From contig NZ_JAQTHU010000001.1 of assembly GCF_029433255.1 (NCBI RefSeq), positions 2,232,001 to 2,296,000 on the forward strand: DNA of 64,000 nucleotides, read 5' to 3'. Under the pieces are notes generated by a model that saw only the letters and a list, made by a program, of their open reading frames with translations, did no database searches and had not been told where the DNA came from. Shown here in pieces: positions 46,512 through 56,108 of the stretch (positions are counted from its first letter, which is position 1; each line of letters starts with the position of its first letter). Both the position numbers and the translations under genes were made by a program. This DNA is from Lactobacillus sp. ESL0791 (GTDB lineage: Bacteria; Bacillota; Bacilli; Lactobacillales; Lactobacillaceae).

Positions 46512-48551
46512 TTATTTATTTATATAAGTAACCGCATCACGGGCCGCTGCTCTACCAAAAACACCACATGTGAGCAGTGACGTACCGCAACCAAAATAAT
46601 TTACTCCAGTTACTTGTCCATCAGCACATGAACCTGCCGCATAAAAGCCAGGTATCGGCTCCCCTTCAGGATTAATAACTTGAGCATTTTCATTAATACG
46701 CGCTCCTGTATAGCCATCACTTACAATTTCTGGTAATCGTAAAACATAATACGGTGCAGTAATTTTTACCATACTATCTGGATCTTTATGAAAATCTGTA
46801 TCTTCATGTTGATCGCACAATTCATTATATCGTTTAACCGTAGCCTTCAAAGTTTCAGAAGAAATTTGAACATCTTTTGCTAATTTCTCAATTGAATTTT
46901 CTTTGTAACCAAATGGTAACCCACTTACCGATACTTTAGTTGATAAAGCAACTTTGATAGTCTCCGGATACTTATCAGCAAATGCTTGCCCAACTACACA
47001 ATATCCTTCATCATAATTACCTTCCCAAATCTTTTTGACAAATTCAAAACAAAAATCATCTTCACTAACAACTCTTTTACCGTCCTTGTTAACAAGCAAG
47101 ATATCTGGTATTCCAGAAGTCGGGGATGCAGGCAGAGCTGCAGGTGCAGATTTCCAAGTAGGTGAATAAAAGTAATAAACAATTTGTGGGTATGGCACAT
47201 TTACAATATCGCCACCAGCCTTTTTAGTTAGATAGTACGCATCACCATTTCCACCGCCAGAAACATACTCTGCATGCTTAGTCCGTGGATTTAATTTATG
47301 CATTAATTCTAAGTTACCTGAATAACTACCTGCACAGTTAATCGTAGCTTTAGCTTTGATTACAATCGTGTCACCATTTGTATTAGTAGCTTTAACACCA
47401 ATTATATTATTTTCTTCTTTTATCAAATCTGTAACTTGGGTACTCATCAAAACTTTTACACCCTTATTTTTAGCAGATTTAATTAAAGCCTCAGACAAAC
47501 CAGAGCCTTCATTGATGCTAACATGATTTCTTCTAGTTGCTCGTGGTTCTTTAGGGGAAACATTTACTAGATCAACAAAATTCACACCATTTTTAATCAA
47601 GAATTCATTTAAAGAAGTAGAATCTTTTGTTAACTTTTTTAATAAACCAACATCCAATTCTTTTTCATCTTTATAGCAGGAATAAATATCAGAAAACAAT
47701 TTGTCTGTTGTATCTTCGATTCCCTGCAGCTTTTGCATTTTAGTATCAGCACCTAGAACATATCCTGCAGATCTAGTGGTCGAACTACTTAAAACTTCAT
47801 TTTTTTCAACTAAAATTACATTGGCACCATGATCGCGTGCTTCAATGGCTGCTGTAAGTCCTGCCATCCCTGCACCAATTACAACAATATCTGTACTATA
47901 TTTTTTATCTTGTGGTTCAGGTTTAGCTATTGACTTTTTTTGTAAAATCATAACATCGTCTTTAGATCCAGCCTGTTCAATGCATGATTTAATTGACGTC
48001 ATAAAAGCCTGCGAAGAAACTGTTGCACCAGAAACCGCGTCAATATCCAAGGACTGATTTTTGATTACTCTATCCGCTAAAATTGGGTAGGCAGCGCCAC
48101 CTATAACTGGTGTATCAGTCTGATGCAAAATCTTAATATCTGTAATTTGGTTATCTGTAATTTGAGTTTGCAAGGTCATTTTACCTCGACCAGTATTAAT
48201 TCCTTGATCATCTTCAAAAGAATTTGCAGTTGCCTGATATGTTCCATTCTTTAGATTTAATTGTGTTCTCATAGATTTACCTTGCGCTTCCAACAAAGCA
48301 AGCTTAACTGCTTCTTTCATAGCAGCTGATGTATAAGAGCAACCAGAAATTGCATCTACTTCATCAGAATTGGCTTTAACAAATTCTGATTCCAGTTTAC
48401 CAATTGCTTTACCGCCAACTTCTTTAGTTTCTTTATTTGCTAAGACTTTAACATCTGCTATGTGGTTATCAGAGATTGATACTTCTATCTTCATATCACC
48501 ACCAAAACCTTTAGTTGTTTCGATATATTTACCTGATTTTAATTTTGACAT
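46512..48551 (-). CDS. FMN-binding / FAD flavoprotein reductase (fumarate or urocanate reductase-like)
   Basis: 679 residues. Two N-terminal FMN_bind domains (about 8-92 and 100-190), then an FAD-binding domain: DIVVIGAGMAGLTAAIEARD (about 222-241) and PGFYAAGSCADGQVTGVNYFG near the C-terminus. The second FMN domain has the flavinylation motif DAVSGATVS; the first has DAISGCSYTS, lacking the usual Ala-Thr. Relatives reduce fumarate, urocanate or other enoates as electron sinks. No signal peptide, so cytoplasmic. Covalent FMN would need ApbE, not in the window. A cre-like site overlaps the promoter. The true acceptor is unknown. Confidence 0.88.
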   Translation of the reverse strand: MSKLKSGKYIETTKGFGGDMKIEVSISDNHIADVKVLANKETKEVGGKAIGKLESEFVKANSDEVDAISGCSYTSAAMKEAVKLALLEAQGKSMRTQLNLKNGTYQATANSFEDDQGINTGRGKMTLQTQITDNQITDIKILHQTDTPVIGGAAYPILADRVIKNQSLDIDAVSGATVSSQAFMTSIKSCIEQAGSKDDVMILQKKSIAKPEPQDKKYSTDIVVIGAGMAGLTAAIEARDHGANVILVEKNEVLSSSTTRSAGYVLGADTKMQKLQGIEDTTDKLFSDIYSCYKDEKELDVGLLKKLTKDSTSLNEFLIKNGVNFVDLVNVSPKEPRATRRNHVSINEGSGLSEALIKSAKNKGVKVLMSTQVTDLIKEENNIIGVKATNTNGDTIVIKAKATINCAGSYSGNLELMHKLNPRTKHAEYVSGGGNGDAYYLTKKAGGDIVNVPYPQIVYYFYSPTWKSAPAALPASPTSGIPDILLVNKDGKRVVSEDDFCFEFVKKIWEGNYDEGYCVVGQAFADKYPETIKVALSTKVSVSGLPFGYKENSIEKLAKDVQISSETLKATVKRYNELCDQHEDTDFHKDPDSMVKITAPYYVLRLPEIVSDGYTGARINENAQVINPEGEPIPGFYAAGSCADGQVTGVNYFGCGTSLLTCGVFGRAAARDAVTYINK

Positions 48552-48587
48552 TTTCTTTTTCCTTTCTGTTCATTTTTTCACATGCTA

Positions 48588-48616
48588 ATGATAGCGCTTT
48601 TATAAAAAACATGCAA
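48588..48616 (-). promoter_or_regulatory. Flavoprotein promoter overlapped by a cre-like site
   Basis: TTGCAT (48611-48616), 17 bases, TATCAT (48588-48593) on the minus strand. TAAAAGCGCTATCA (48589-48602) matches the CcpA cre consensus at 13 of 14 positions and covers the -10, so glucose repression is likely. Confidence 0.65.
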
Positions 48617-48783
48617 TTTTTTATTGGCATATGCAAAATAAGCTAGTCTCTAAGAAAATATCATGTTCTAGACCAATCCTAAATCCCGCTATTTCAATAC
48701 TTTATCTAGTATGTCGTTTTTGACTAAACCACTAAATATTGATATTCTTGATGAGATATAATTATTAGGAGGAACTTAGGAAA

Positions 48784-49875
48784 ATGAATTCGAAAGTTAA
48801 AAAATTATTATCGGCTAGTGCGGTCACTGTTGGTATTGGACTGCTATTAACGGCCTGTTCCGGGAAAAAACAGGGCGGCAGCGGCAACAGCAGTTCTGAC
48901 GCGCAAAAATCAGTTGCTCTGGTGACAGACACCGCCGGAATTAATGACAATTCTTTTAACGAATCTGCATGGCGCGGTTTTAAGGCATACGGCAGTGAAC
49001 ACAATTTAAAACAGGGTAAAAACGGCTACCAATACTTCCAGTCAAGCAGTGCTGCCGACTTTCAGCCAAACTTCGATGAAGCTGCAAAGGCTGGTTACCA
49101 AACAATGTTCGGAATTGGCTACTCATTAAAAGATGCCGTGAGTGCTTCAGCCAAAAAGAACCCTAAGAGGAACTATGTTATCGTCGATGATGTGATTAAA
49201 GGTCAAAAGAATGTAGCTTCCGCCAATTTCAAGAGCGAACAGGCCTCATACTTAGCTGGCGTAGTTGCAGCCAAGGAAACCAAAACCAATACTGTCGGTT
49301 TTATCGGCGGCGTCCGCAGCAACATTATTGATCTCTTTGATGCCGGCTTTACTCAAGGCGTTAAGGATCAAGCCAAAAAGATGCACAAGAAGGTCACAAT
49401 TTTAAACCAATATGTCGGCAACTTTACTAGTGCTGACAAAGAAAAATCCATTGCCCAGTCAATGTACGCTAAGAAAGCTGATATCATTTTCCATGCCTCC
49501 GGCAGTGCCGGCAACGGATTATTCCAAGAAGCTAAGTCAATCAACCAAACACGACCAGAAAATAAAAAGGTTTGGGCAATCGGTGTCGATATTGACCAAT
49601 CAGGACTTGGAAATTACACATCCAAGGATGGCAAAAAATCAAACTTCGTTCTTACTTCGGTAATCACCGGCGTTAATGTTGCAACTAGAGACATTGCCAA
49701 CCGTGCATACAACGGACACTTCCCTGGCGGCCAAAACATTATCTACGGTCTGAAAACAAACGGTGTTTCCATCAAGCGTGGTTACATTACCCCTGATGCT
49801 TGGAAACTGGCACAGGAAGCACGAAACGATATTATCGCAGGCAAAATTAATGTTCCAATTCACCCAAGCAAATAA
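48784..49875 (+). CDS. BMP-family (PnrA-like) nucleoside-binding lipoprotein 1
   Basis: 363 residues. Lipoprotein signal with lipobox LLTAC (Cys25), then a BMP domain: VALVTDTAGINDNSFNESAWRGF, GFIGGVRSNIIDLFDAGFTQGV, HASGSAGNGLFQEA and WAIGVDIDQ. PnrA-type proteins bind purine nucleosides and feed a NupOPQ-type ABC transporter, encoded downstream. It is highly similar to the next gene. A very strong AGGAGGAAC site lies upstream. Confidence 0.93.
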   Translation: MNSKVKKLLSASAVTVGIGLLLTACSGKKQGGSGNSSSDAQKSVALVTDTAGINDNSFNESAWRGFKAYGSEHNLKQGKNGYQYFQSSSAADFQPNFDEAAKAGYQTMFGIGYSLKDAVSASAKKNPKRNYVIVDDVIKGQKNVASANFKSEQASYLAGVVAAKETKTNTVGFIGGVRSNIIDLFDAGFTQGVKDQAKKMHKKVTILNQYVGNFTSADKEKSIAQSMYAKKADIIFHASGSAGNGLFQEAKSINQTRPENKKVWAIGVDIDQSGLGNYTSKDGKKSNFVLTSVITGVNVATRDIANRAYNGHFPGGQNIIYGLKTNGVSIKRGYITPDAWKLAQEARNDIIAGKINVPIHPSK

Positions 49876-49999
49876 TTCGTAATTTCTAAATTTATCCTCT
49901 AAAAGTCATCTTTTTGACGTTTCCAATTGAATTATTACGTACTTTATATATAATATAAATATAAATCGTTCGTATTATTTTGATGGAGGATAAAATACG

Positions 50000-51079
50000 A
50001 TGAATAAAAAACTTAGAAAGTTGTTGTCGCTTGGAGCAGTTGTTGCATCCCTGGGGCTAGTTCTTACGGCTTGTGCCGGCAAAAAGCAGGGTAATAGCAG
50101 CAGCAAAAACACCAAAAACAGTATTGCGCTAATTACCGACTCAAACGGGGTTGATGACCACTCCTTCAACCAGGCAGCTTGGGAGGGTTTTAAAAATTAT
50201 GGTAAGGAGCACAACTTTAAGCAGGGCAACGGCTACCAATACTTTCAGTCGAGCAGTGCCGCTGATTTTACACCAAATTTTAATCAAGCAGCCAAGTCTG
50301 GTTACCAAACAATTTTCGGTGTCGGCTACATGTTAACCGATTCGGTTAAAGCCGCCGCTAAGAAAAATCCCAAGAAAAACTTTGTCATCATTGACGATGT
50401 AATCACTGGACAAAAGAATGTCACTTCCGTTACCTTTATGAGCAACCAGTCATCGTATCTTGCGGGAATTGCCGCTGCCTACACAACCAAAACTAACAAA
50501 GTTGGTTTTATCGGTGGCGCTAAATCCTCAATTATCGATATGTTTCAAGCCGGTTTTGAGCAAGGTGTGAAAGACGGTGCCCAAGCACTACACAAGAAAA
50601 TAGCTGTCTCCAGTCAATACATTGGCAACTTCACTTCAACCGACAAGGCAAAGTCAATTGCCCAATCAATGTATGCTGACAAGGCAGACATTATCTACCA
50701 GGCAGCAGGCAATGCGGGCAACGGAATTTTTCAGGAAGCAAAAGATTACAACCAGACACGGCCAAGCGAGCAAAAAGTTTGGGTAATCGGTGTTGATGTT
50801 GACCAAACAAGTCTTGGCAACTACAAGGCAAAAGGCGGTCAAAAGGCCAACTTTACCCTGACTTCTGTTTTAAAGGGCTTAAACATTGCTACCAAAACAA
50901 TTTCTGATCAGGCTTACGAAGGCAAGTTTCCCGGCGGCAAGCATCTTGTTTATTCTCTAAAAGGCAACGGTGTTTCTCTCACCAAGGGACAATTACAGCC
51001 TAAGGCTTGGGCAGCGGTGCAAAAAGCAAAACAGGAAATCATTGCCGGTAAAATCAAAGTTGCAACAGCAACTAAGTAA
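50000..51079 (+). CDS. BMP-family (PnrA-like) nucleoside-binding lipoprotein 2
   Basis: 359 residues, lipobox VLTAC (Cys25), and the same BMP blocks as its neighbour (LITDSNGVDDHSFNQAAWEGF, YFQSSSAADFTPNF, GNAGNGIFQEAKDYNQTRP). It is evidently a tandem duplicate. It has its own TATAAT-rich upstream region and GGAGG site, so both copies may be expressed separately. A terminator follows before the ATPase gene. Confidence 0.93.
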   Translation: MNKKLRKLLSLGAVVASLGLVLTACAGKKQGNSSSKNTKNSIALITDSNGVDDHSFNQAAWEGFKNYGKEHNFKQGNGYQYFQSSSAADFTPNFNQAAKSGYQTIFGVGYMLTDSVKAAAKKNPKKNFVIIDDVITGQKNVTSVTFMSNQSSYLAGIAAAYTTKTNKVGFIGGAKSSIIDMFQAGFEQGVKDGAQALHKKIAVSSQYIGNFTSTDKAKSIAQSMYADKADIIYQAAGNAGNGIFQEAKDYNQTRPSEQKVWVIGVDVDQTSLGNYKAKGGQKANFTLTSVLKGLNIATKTISDQAYEGKFPGGKHLVYSLKGNGVSLTKGQLQPKAWAAVQKAKQEIIAGKIKVATATK

Positions 51080-51100
51080 TCATTATAATTATTTTGAAAA

Positions 51101-51129
51101 GCTCTTTGTTTAGAACAAAGAGTTTTTTA
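51101..51129 (+). terminator. Attenuating terminator between the lipoprotein and ATPase genes
   Basis: CTCTTTGTT-TAG-AACAAAGAG followed by six T, 18 bases before the ATPase start. In binding-protein operons such a hairpin keeps the lipoprotein more abundant than the membrane parts. Confidence 0.85.
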
Positions 51130-51146
51130 TCAAAAGGAAGTTAATC

Positions 51147-52685
51147 ATGGCAAAAGAGACTACAAATATAATTGAGATGCGCCATATCGTTAAAGACTTT
51201 AATGGTTTTAAAGCCAATAACGATATCAACCTCACGCTCCAAAAGGGCGAAATCCTGGCGCTTCTTGGCGAAAACGGTGCGGGTAAATCAACGCTGATGA
51301 GCATTTTATCCGGCCTGCTTGAACCGACTGCGGGCGAGATTTTTGTCCGCGGTAAAAAAGTGAACATTAAAGACCCAGCAACAGCTAAAGACCTAGGCAT
51401 TGGTATGGTGCACCAGCATTTTATGCTAATGGATTCATTCACGGTCCTAGAAAATATTATCTTGGGGCACGAAACAACCAAGGGCCCTGTTCTGGATTTA
51501 AAAAAGGCACGACAGCAGGTATTAAATTTATCTAAGCGTTACGGTTTAACCGTCGATCCCAATAAAAAGGTGGCTGACATCACGGTGGCGCAGCAGCAAC
51601 GGGTAGAAATTTTGAAGGTACTCTACCGCGGCGCCGACATTTTAATTTTTGATGAACCAACGGCGGTCCTAACCCCGCAAGAAATTACAGAATTCATTAA
51701 AATCTTAAAGGGACTGGCCAAAGAAGGAAAATCAATTATCTTGATCACACACAAGCTGGAAGAAATTAAGCTGGCAGCCGATCGCGTAACCGTTATTCGT
51801 GCAGGTAAAAGTGTGGGCACCTTCAATGTGCAGGATGTTGATCAAAACCAGTTGGCAGAATTAATGGTGGGCCGACACGTTAACATGAAACTAAATAAAC
51901 CTGAGGCTAAACTGGGGAAAACAATTTTAGCGGTCAGCAACTTACAGGTTAAAAGTGAGCAAAAAGTTTTAACGGTTAAAGGACTATCTTTTACACTCAA
52001 TGGGGGCGAAATTCTTGGTTTAGCCGGAATCGATGGCAACGGCCAAGATGAATTGGTTGAAGCAATTACCGGGCTGCGCCCCGTTGAAGCCGGAAAAGTC
52101 GTAATCAACAACCAAGACATGACTAATCAGCCTGTCCGCAAAATTACACAGACGGGAGTAGCGCACATTCCTGCCGACCGCCAAAAGTTTGGGCTGATTT
52201 TACCCTTTTCCTTAGCCGACAATCTCGCACTGCAAACCTATTACCAAGAGCCTTTTTCTAAGCATAAGATTATCAATCATAGTGCAATCAGGAAACATGC
52301 GGAAGAGTTGGTTGCTAAATACGATATTCGAACAACCAGCACCAGTCTTCCGGTTGACCAATTATCCGGCGGCAACCAGCAAAAAGCGATCATTGCTCGG
52401 GAACTGGACCGGGGCAGCAATTTAGTCATCGCTTTTCAGCCCACTCGCGGTCTTGATGTTGGGGCAATTGAATATATCCACCAGCAACTGCTGGCCGAAC
52501 GGGCTGCAGGAAAGGCAGTTTTACTCGTTTCTTACGAATTAGACGAAATAATGCAGCTATCCGACCGCATCATCGTTTTGCATGACGGACAGATTTCTGG
52601 TGAGGTTAAGCCGGAAGAAACAAGCGACAAAGAGTTAGGCCTATTAATGACCGGGATTAAGAATGAAGGTAAAGTAAGTGATTAG
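51147..52685 (+). CDS. NupO-like sugar/nucleoside ABC ATPase with two ABC domains
   Basis: 512 residues with two ATPase halves. First: Walker A GENGAGKST, ILIFDEPTAVLTP. Second: a degenerate Walker A (GIDGNGQDELVEAI), signature LSGGNQQKAI and LVIAFQPTRGLD, where the usual Asp-Glu of Walker B is altered. This fits the YufO/NupO group of nucleoside importers. It overlaps the first permease gene by eight bases. Confidence 0.93.
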   Translation: MAKETTNIIEMRHIVKDFNGFKANNDINLTLQKGEILALLGENGAGKSTLMSILSGLLEPTAGEIFVRGKKVNIKDPATAKDLGIGMVHQHFMLMDSFTVLENIILGHETTKGPVLDLKKARQQVLNLSKRYGLTVDPNKKVADITVAQQQRVEILKVLYRGADILIFDEPTAVLTPQEITEFIKILKGLAKEGKSIILITHKLEEIKLAADRVTVIRAGKSVGTFNVQDVDQNQLAELMVGRHVNMKLNKPEAKLGKTILAVSNLQVKSEQKVLTVKGLSFTLNGGEILGLAGIDGNGQDELVEAITGLRPVEAGKVVINNQDMTNQPVRKITQTGVAHIPADRQKFGLILPFSLADNLALQTYYQEPFSKHKIINHSAIRKHAEELVAKYDIRTTSTSLPVDQLSGGNQQKAIIARELDRGSNLVIAFQPTRGLDVGAIEYIHQQLLAERAAGKAVLLVSYELDEIMQLSDRIIVLHDGQISGEVKPEETSDKELGLLMTGIKNEGKVSD

Positions 52686-53799
52686 TGTCAGCCCAAAAGT
52701 TAAACGTATTTTAGTGCCCCTTATATCAATTATTGCCGGCTTTTTAATTGGGGCAATTATCATGCTTATTTGGAATTATAACCCGCTTCAAGCATATAGC
52801 TCCCTTTTTTCCAGTGCCCTTGGCAACATGAACGGCATTGGTGAAACAATTAGAGAAGCAACGCCGTTGATTTTTACGGCAATCGGCTTCGCAATTGCTT
52901 CTAGCGCCGGCTTCTTCAATATTGGACTTCCGGGACAGGCACAAGCAGGCTGGTTAGCTTCAATTTGGCTTGTTTTAGCAAACCCCAATATGCCCAAAAT
53001 TTTACTTCTGCCGCTGGCAGTTATTGTTGGGGCAGTTGCTGGCGCAATTGTTGCTGGAATTGCCGGCTTTTTGCGGGCCCAATTTGGCACCAGTGAAGTT
53101 ATCACAACCATCATGCTTAACTATATTGTTCTTTATTCATGCCAGTATTTAATGCAGCAGATAATGTCCCCTAATCTTAGACTAGATACCGATACAACCA
53201 AAACGATCACCGCAAACGGCAGTTTGAAAATCGACTGGTTAAGCTCCATGTTTGGTGATTCGCGGATCAATGGCGGAATTTTCTTGGCCTTAATTGCCGT
53301 CGTCTTTTACTGGTTTTTAATGAAAAAAACAACAACCGGTTTTGAAATTAAATCCGTTGGTGCTAATCCTTTCGCCAGTCGTTATGCCGGCATGTCTACC
53401 AAGAAAAACATTATGCTGTCAATGCTTCTTTCCGGTGGCTTTGCCGGGATTGGTGGGGTAATTCAAGGTCTCGGTACTTACCAAAATTACTTTACACAAA
53501 CTACCAGCCTTGATATTGGCTGGGACGGACTATCTGTTGCCCTGCTTGGCAGCAGTACTGCAGTTGGTATCTTGCTGGCAGCCCTACTCTTTTCAATTTT
53601 AAAAATTGGGGGCCTGGGCATGCAGACAATGGCCGGCATTCCCTACGAAATCGTATCAATCGTGATTGCCGCCATCATTTTCTTCGTTGCCATTAACTAT
53701 GTGATCAGTCTGTTGTTCAAAACAAAAAAAGTTAATCCTGATCAAAAACAAGACAGTAAAGCTTCAGCCACAGAGCTAAACAAAGGAGGACAAGCATAA
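52678..53799 (+). CDS. NupP-like nucleoside ABC permease
   Basis: 373 residues from a GTG inside the end of the ATPase gene. About ten membrane helices and the BPD_transp_2 pattern GFAIASSAGFFNIGLPGQ and GGFAGIGGVIQGLGTY. With the second permease it forms the channel for nucleosides delivered by the BMP lipoproteins. Confidence 0.92.
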   Translation: MISVSPKVKRILVPLISIIAGFLIGAIIMLIWNYNPLQAYSSLFSSALGNMNGIGETIREATPLIFTAIGFAIASSAGFFNIGLPGQAQAGWLASIWLVLANPNMPKILLLPLAVIVGAVAGAIVAGIAGFLRAQFGTSEVITTIMLNYIVLYSCQYLMQQIMSPNLRLDTDTTKTITANGSLKIDWLSSMFGDSRINGGIFLALIAVVFYWFLMKKTTTGFEIKSVGANPFASRYAGMSTKKNIMLSMLLSGGFAGIGGVIQGLGTYQNYFTQTTSLDIGWDGLSVALLGSSTAVGILLAALLFSILKIGGLGMQTMAGIPYEIVSIVIAAIIFFVAINYVISLLFKTKKVNPDQKQDSKASATELNKGGQA

Positions 53800-54755
53800 T
53801 GAATTTTGTCACAGTAATGGCGTTAATTGTTTCTTCAACTTTTGTTTATTCGGCACCACTGATTTTTACTTCTCTTGGCGGGGTCTACAGTGAACATTCC
53901 GGGGTCACTAACATTGGCTTAGAGGGCATCATGACAATGGGCGCTTTTTCATCAATTGTCTTTAACCTGACATTTGCCGGAACCTTTGGTTCCGTCACCC
54001 CTTGGCTCGGCCTGCTAGTCGGCGGCGTTGTCGGCCTGCTTTTTTCGCTGCTGCACGCTGTCGCCACCATTAATTTTCATGCCGACCACATCATCAGCGG
54101 CACGGTGCTCAACCTGATGGCGCCGCCGTTAGGCGTTTTCCTAATTAAAGCCATTTATGACAAAGGTCAAACCGAAAATATCAGCCAGAGTTTTGGTTAC
54201 TTTACCTTTCCCGGCCTGGCAAACATTCCGGTGATCGGCCCAATTTTCTTTGCCAACACATCGGCACCTGCATGGTGCGCAATCCTAGTTTCTATCATAT
54301 TATGGTGGGTACTTTACAAAACCCGCTTCGGATTGCGCCTGCGTTCTTGCGGGGAAAATCCCCAAGCAGCTGATACAATGGGTATCCATGTCTACGCCAT
54401 GCGTTATGCCGGGGTTTTAATTTCCGGCTTCTTAGGCGGCATTGGCGGGGCAGTTTTTGCAGAAGCAATCTCCGGCAACTTTTCCGTTTCCACCATTGTT
54501 GGTCAAGGTTTTATGGCACTAGCTGCCGTTATCTTCGGCAAGTGGAATCCACTGGGAGCAATGTGGTCTTCGCTTTTCTTCGGTTTTGCCCAAAGTTTGA
54601 GTATCATTGGCTCACAATTACCGGTGATTAATAAAATTCCGGCGGTTTATATGCAGATTGCCCCTTATGTTATCACGATTCTCGTGTTGGTAATCTTTTT
54701 CGGCAAATCGGTTGCTCCTGCAGCTGATGGCGAGAATTATATTAAATCAAAATAG
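53799..54755 (+). CDS. NupQ-like nucleoside ABC permease
   Basis: 318 residues, about nine membrane helices, with GGVYSEHSGVTNIGLEGIM, LRSCGENPQAADTMGI and SGFLGGIGGAVF. Its ATG shares one base with the stop of the first permease (TAATG), so translation is coupled. Confidence 0.93.
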   Translation: MNFVTVMALIVSSTFVYSAPLIFTSLGGVYSEHSGVTNIGLEGIMTMGAFSSIVFNLTFAGTFGSVTPWLGLLVGGVVGLLFSLLHAVATINFHADHIISGTVLNLMAPPLGVFLIKAIYDKGQTENISQSFGYFTFPGLANIPVIGPIFFANTSAPAWCAILVSIILWWVLYKTRFGLRLRSCGENPQAADTMGIHVYAMRYAGVLISGFLGGIGGAVFAEAISGNFSVSTIVGQGFMALAAVIFGKWNPLGAMWSSLFFGFAQSLSIIGSQLPVINKIPAVYMQIAPYVITILVLVIFFGKSVAPAADGENYIKSK

Positions 54756-54774
54756 ATTTTAGAAAGAAAGATAA

Positions 54775-55713
54775 ATGAAAGAAATTTACTTTAACCATGA
54801 CGGCAATATCGACGACTTAGTTTCCTATCTGCTTTTCTTGCAGGCACCAAACATCAAGTTATTAGGAGTGGGTGCAATCGATGCCGACGGCTACGTTGAT
54901 CCTGCCGTTGAGGTTTGCCGCAAAATGACCGATTTATTCAATCTGCGCGGTGACAGGCTGGAAATAGCCAAATCAACTTCACGTGCAGTCAACCAATTTC
55001 CCCAGGAATGGCGGACAGCCTCTTATTCCTTTAACTACCTGCCAATGTTGAACGAATCCGGTAAAATGGAAACAAAGGAAGCAAAACTGCCGGCGCACCT
55101 TGACATGATCGCCAAATTAAAAGATGCTGCTGAACCCGTAACTTTAGTCATGACCGGTCCCTTAACCGATTTAGCCCGGGCTTTAGATGAGGACCCGACA
55201 ATTGAACAGAAAATTGCCAAATTATATTGGATGGGCGGCTCACTTGACGGTCACGGCAATGTTGTCGTAGTTAACGCCGACGGCAGCCAAGAGTGGAATG
55301 CTTTTTGGGATCCGTTTGCAGTTGAGCGTGTCTTTAAATCTAAGATTGATATGCAGGTGATTGGCCTTGAAAGTAGTGAAGAGCTGCCATTAAACGATGA
55401 ACTGAGAATGCACTGGGCAAGCCTACGTAAGTATCCCGCAGTTGATCTAGTCGGCCAGGCATACAGCCTGCTGGTTAATCCGCCAATCCCAACCGCACAG
55501 TTATATTTCTGGGACGTGTTAACCACAATCAATGCTCTTTATCCAGAAGTTGTCGCAAGCAGCCGGCAGGTCAAAGTAAAAGTGATCACTACCGGCTTAG
55601 CAGCTGGCCGCCTGGAAGAAGATCCTAACGGCAAGGAAATCACTTTGGTTACTAAAGCTGACAAGAACATCTTTTATCAAAAAATGGATGAACTGCTTGA
55701 AAGAAGCAAGTAA
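54775..55713 (+). CDS. Nucleoside hydrolase (IunH family)
   Basis: 312 residues. The Ca-binding Asp cluster is at the start (NHDGNIDDLVSYL), with MTGPLTDLARAL and KLYWMGGSLDGHGN as further family motifs. It splits nucleosides into base and ribose in the cytoplasm. Position directly behind the importer supports the nucleoside assignment. The first motif differs from the usual DTDPGIDD by His-Asp-Gly-Asn, but the key Asp residues are kept. Confidence 0.92.
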   Translation: MKEIYFNHDGNIDDLVSYLLFLQAPNIKLLGVGAIDADGYVDPAVEVCRKMTDLFNLRGDRLEIAKSTSRAVNQFPQEWRTASYSFNYLPMLNESGKMETKEAKLPAHLDMIAKLKDAAEPVTLVMTGPLTDLARALDEDPTIEQKIAKLYWMGGSLDGHGNVVVVNADGSQEWNAFWDPFAVERVFKSKIDMQVIGLESSEELPLNDELRMHWASLRKYPAVDLVGQAYSLLVNPPIPTAQLYFWDVLTTINALYPEVVASSRQVKVKVITTGLAAGRLEEDPNGKEITLVTKADKNIFYQKMDELLERSK

Positions 55714-55730
55714 AAATCAATTATAATTAA

Positions 55731-55776
55731 ACCAAAAACTGCTGTTTACTAAATGTGAATGGCAGTTTTTCTTTTA
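55731..55776 (+). terminator. Terminator after the nucleoside operon (degenerate repeat copy 1)
   Basis: AAAAACTGC pairs with GCAGTTTTT around a partly paired loop. The loop region resembles the two terminators that bracket the second toxin module. Confidence 0.75.
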
Positions 55777-55801
55777 CAATGTATAGCCAAAGTAATACAA
55801 T
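55773..55801 (+). promoter_or_regulatory. Promoter of the first toxin-antitoxin module
   Basis: TTTACA (55773-55778), 17 bases, TACAAT (55796-55801), 20 bases before the antitoxin start, which has an AGGTGA site. Confidence 0.65.
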
Positions 55802-55820
55802 GACTATGAGGTGAAACAAA

Positions 55821-56108
55821 ATGCCAAATATTAAAGAAAGAAAAGTTGCTATTTCTGTAAAAACTAATGCAACAGACAAAGAAGAGGCAACTAAACTTTT
55901 CGATAGTTTAGGACTCAATCTTTCAACAGCGATTAATATTTTTCTTAAAAAAAGTATTGCTGAAGGGGGATTACCCTTTGAAGTTAGAGATCCTTTTTAC
56001 AGCGAGACTAATCAAAAAGAGCTTGATCGTCGTTTTGCAGTCATTAATGAAAATAAAAACGTTCATTCTCATCGACTATTAGATAATGAGAAAAATAATG
56101 ACAATTGA
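55821..56108 (+). CDS. relB: RelB/DinJ-family antitoxin
   Basis: 95 residues. Ribbon-helix-helix sequence VAISVKTNATDKEEATKLF and GLNLSTAINIFLKKSIAEGGLPFEV are typical of RelB/DinJ. The C-terminal half should cover the toxin. It overlaps the toxin gene by 11 bases from the chosen toxin start. It probably binds its own promoter. Confidence 0.9.
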   Translation: MPNIKERKVAISVKTNATDKEEATKLFDSLGLNLSTAINIFLKKSIAEGGLPFEVRDPFYSETNQKELDRRFAVINENKNVHSHRLLDNEKNNDN

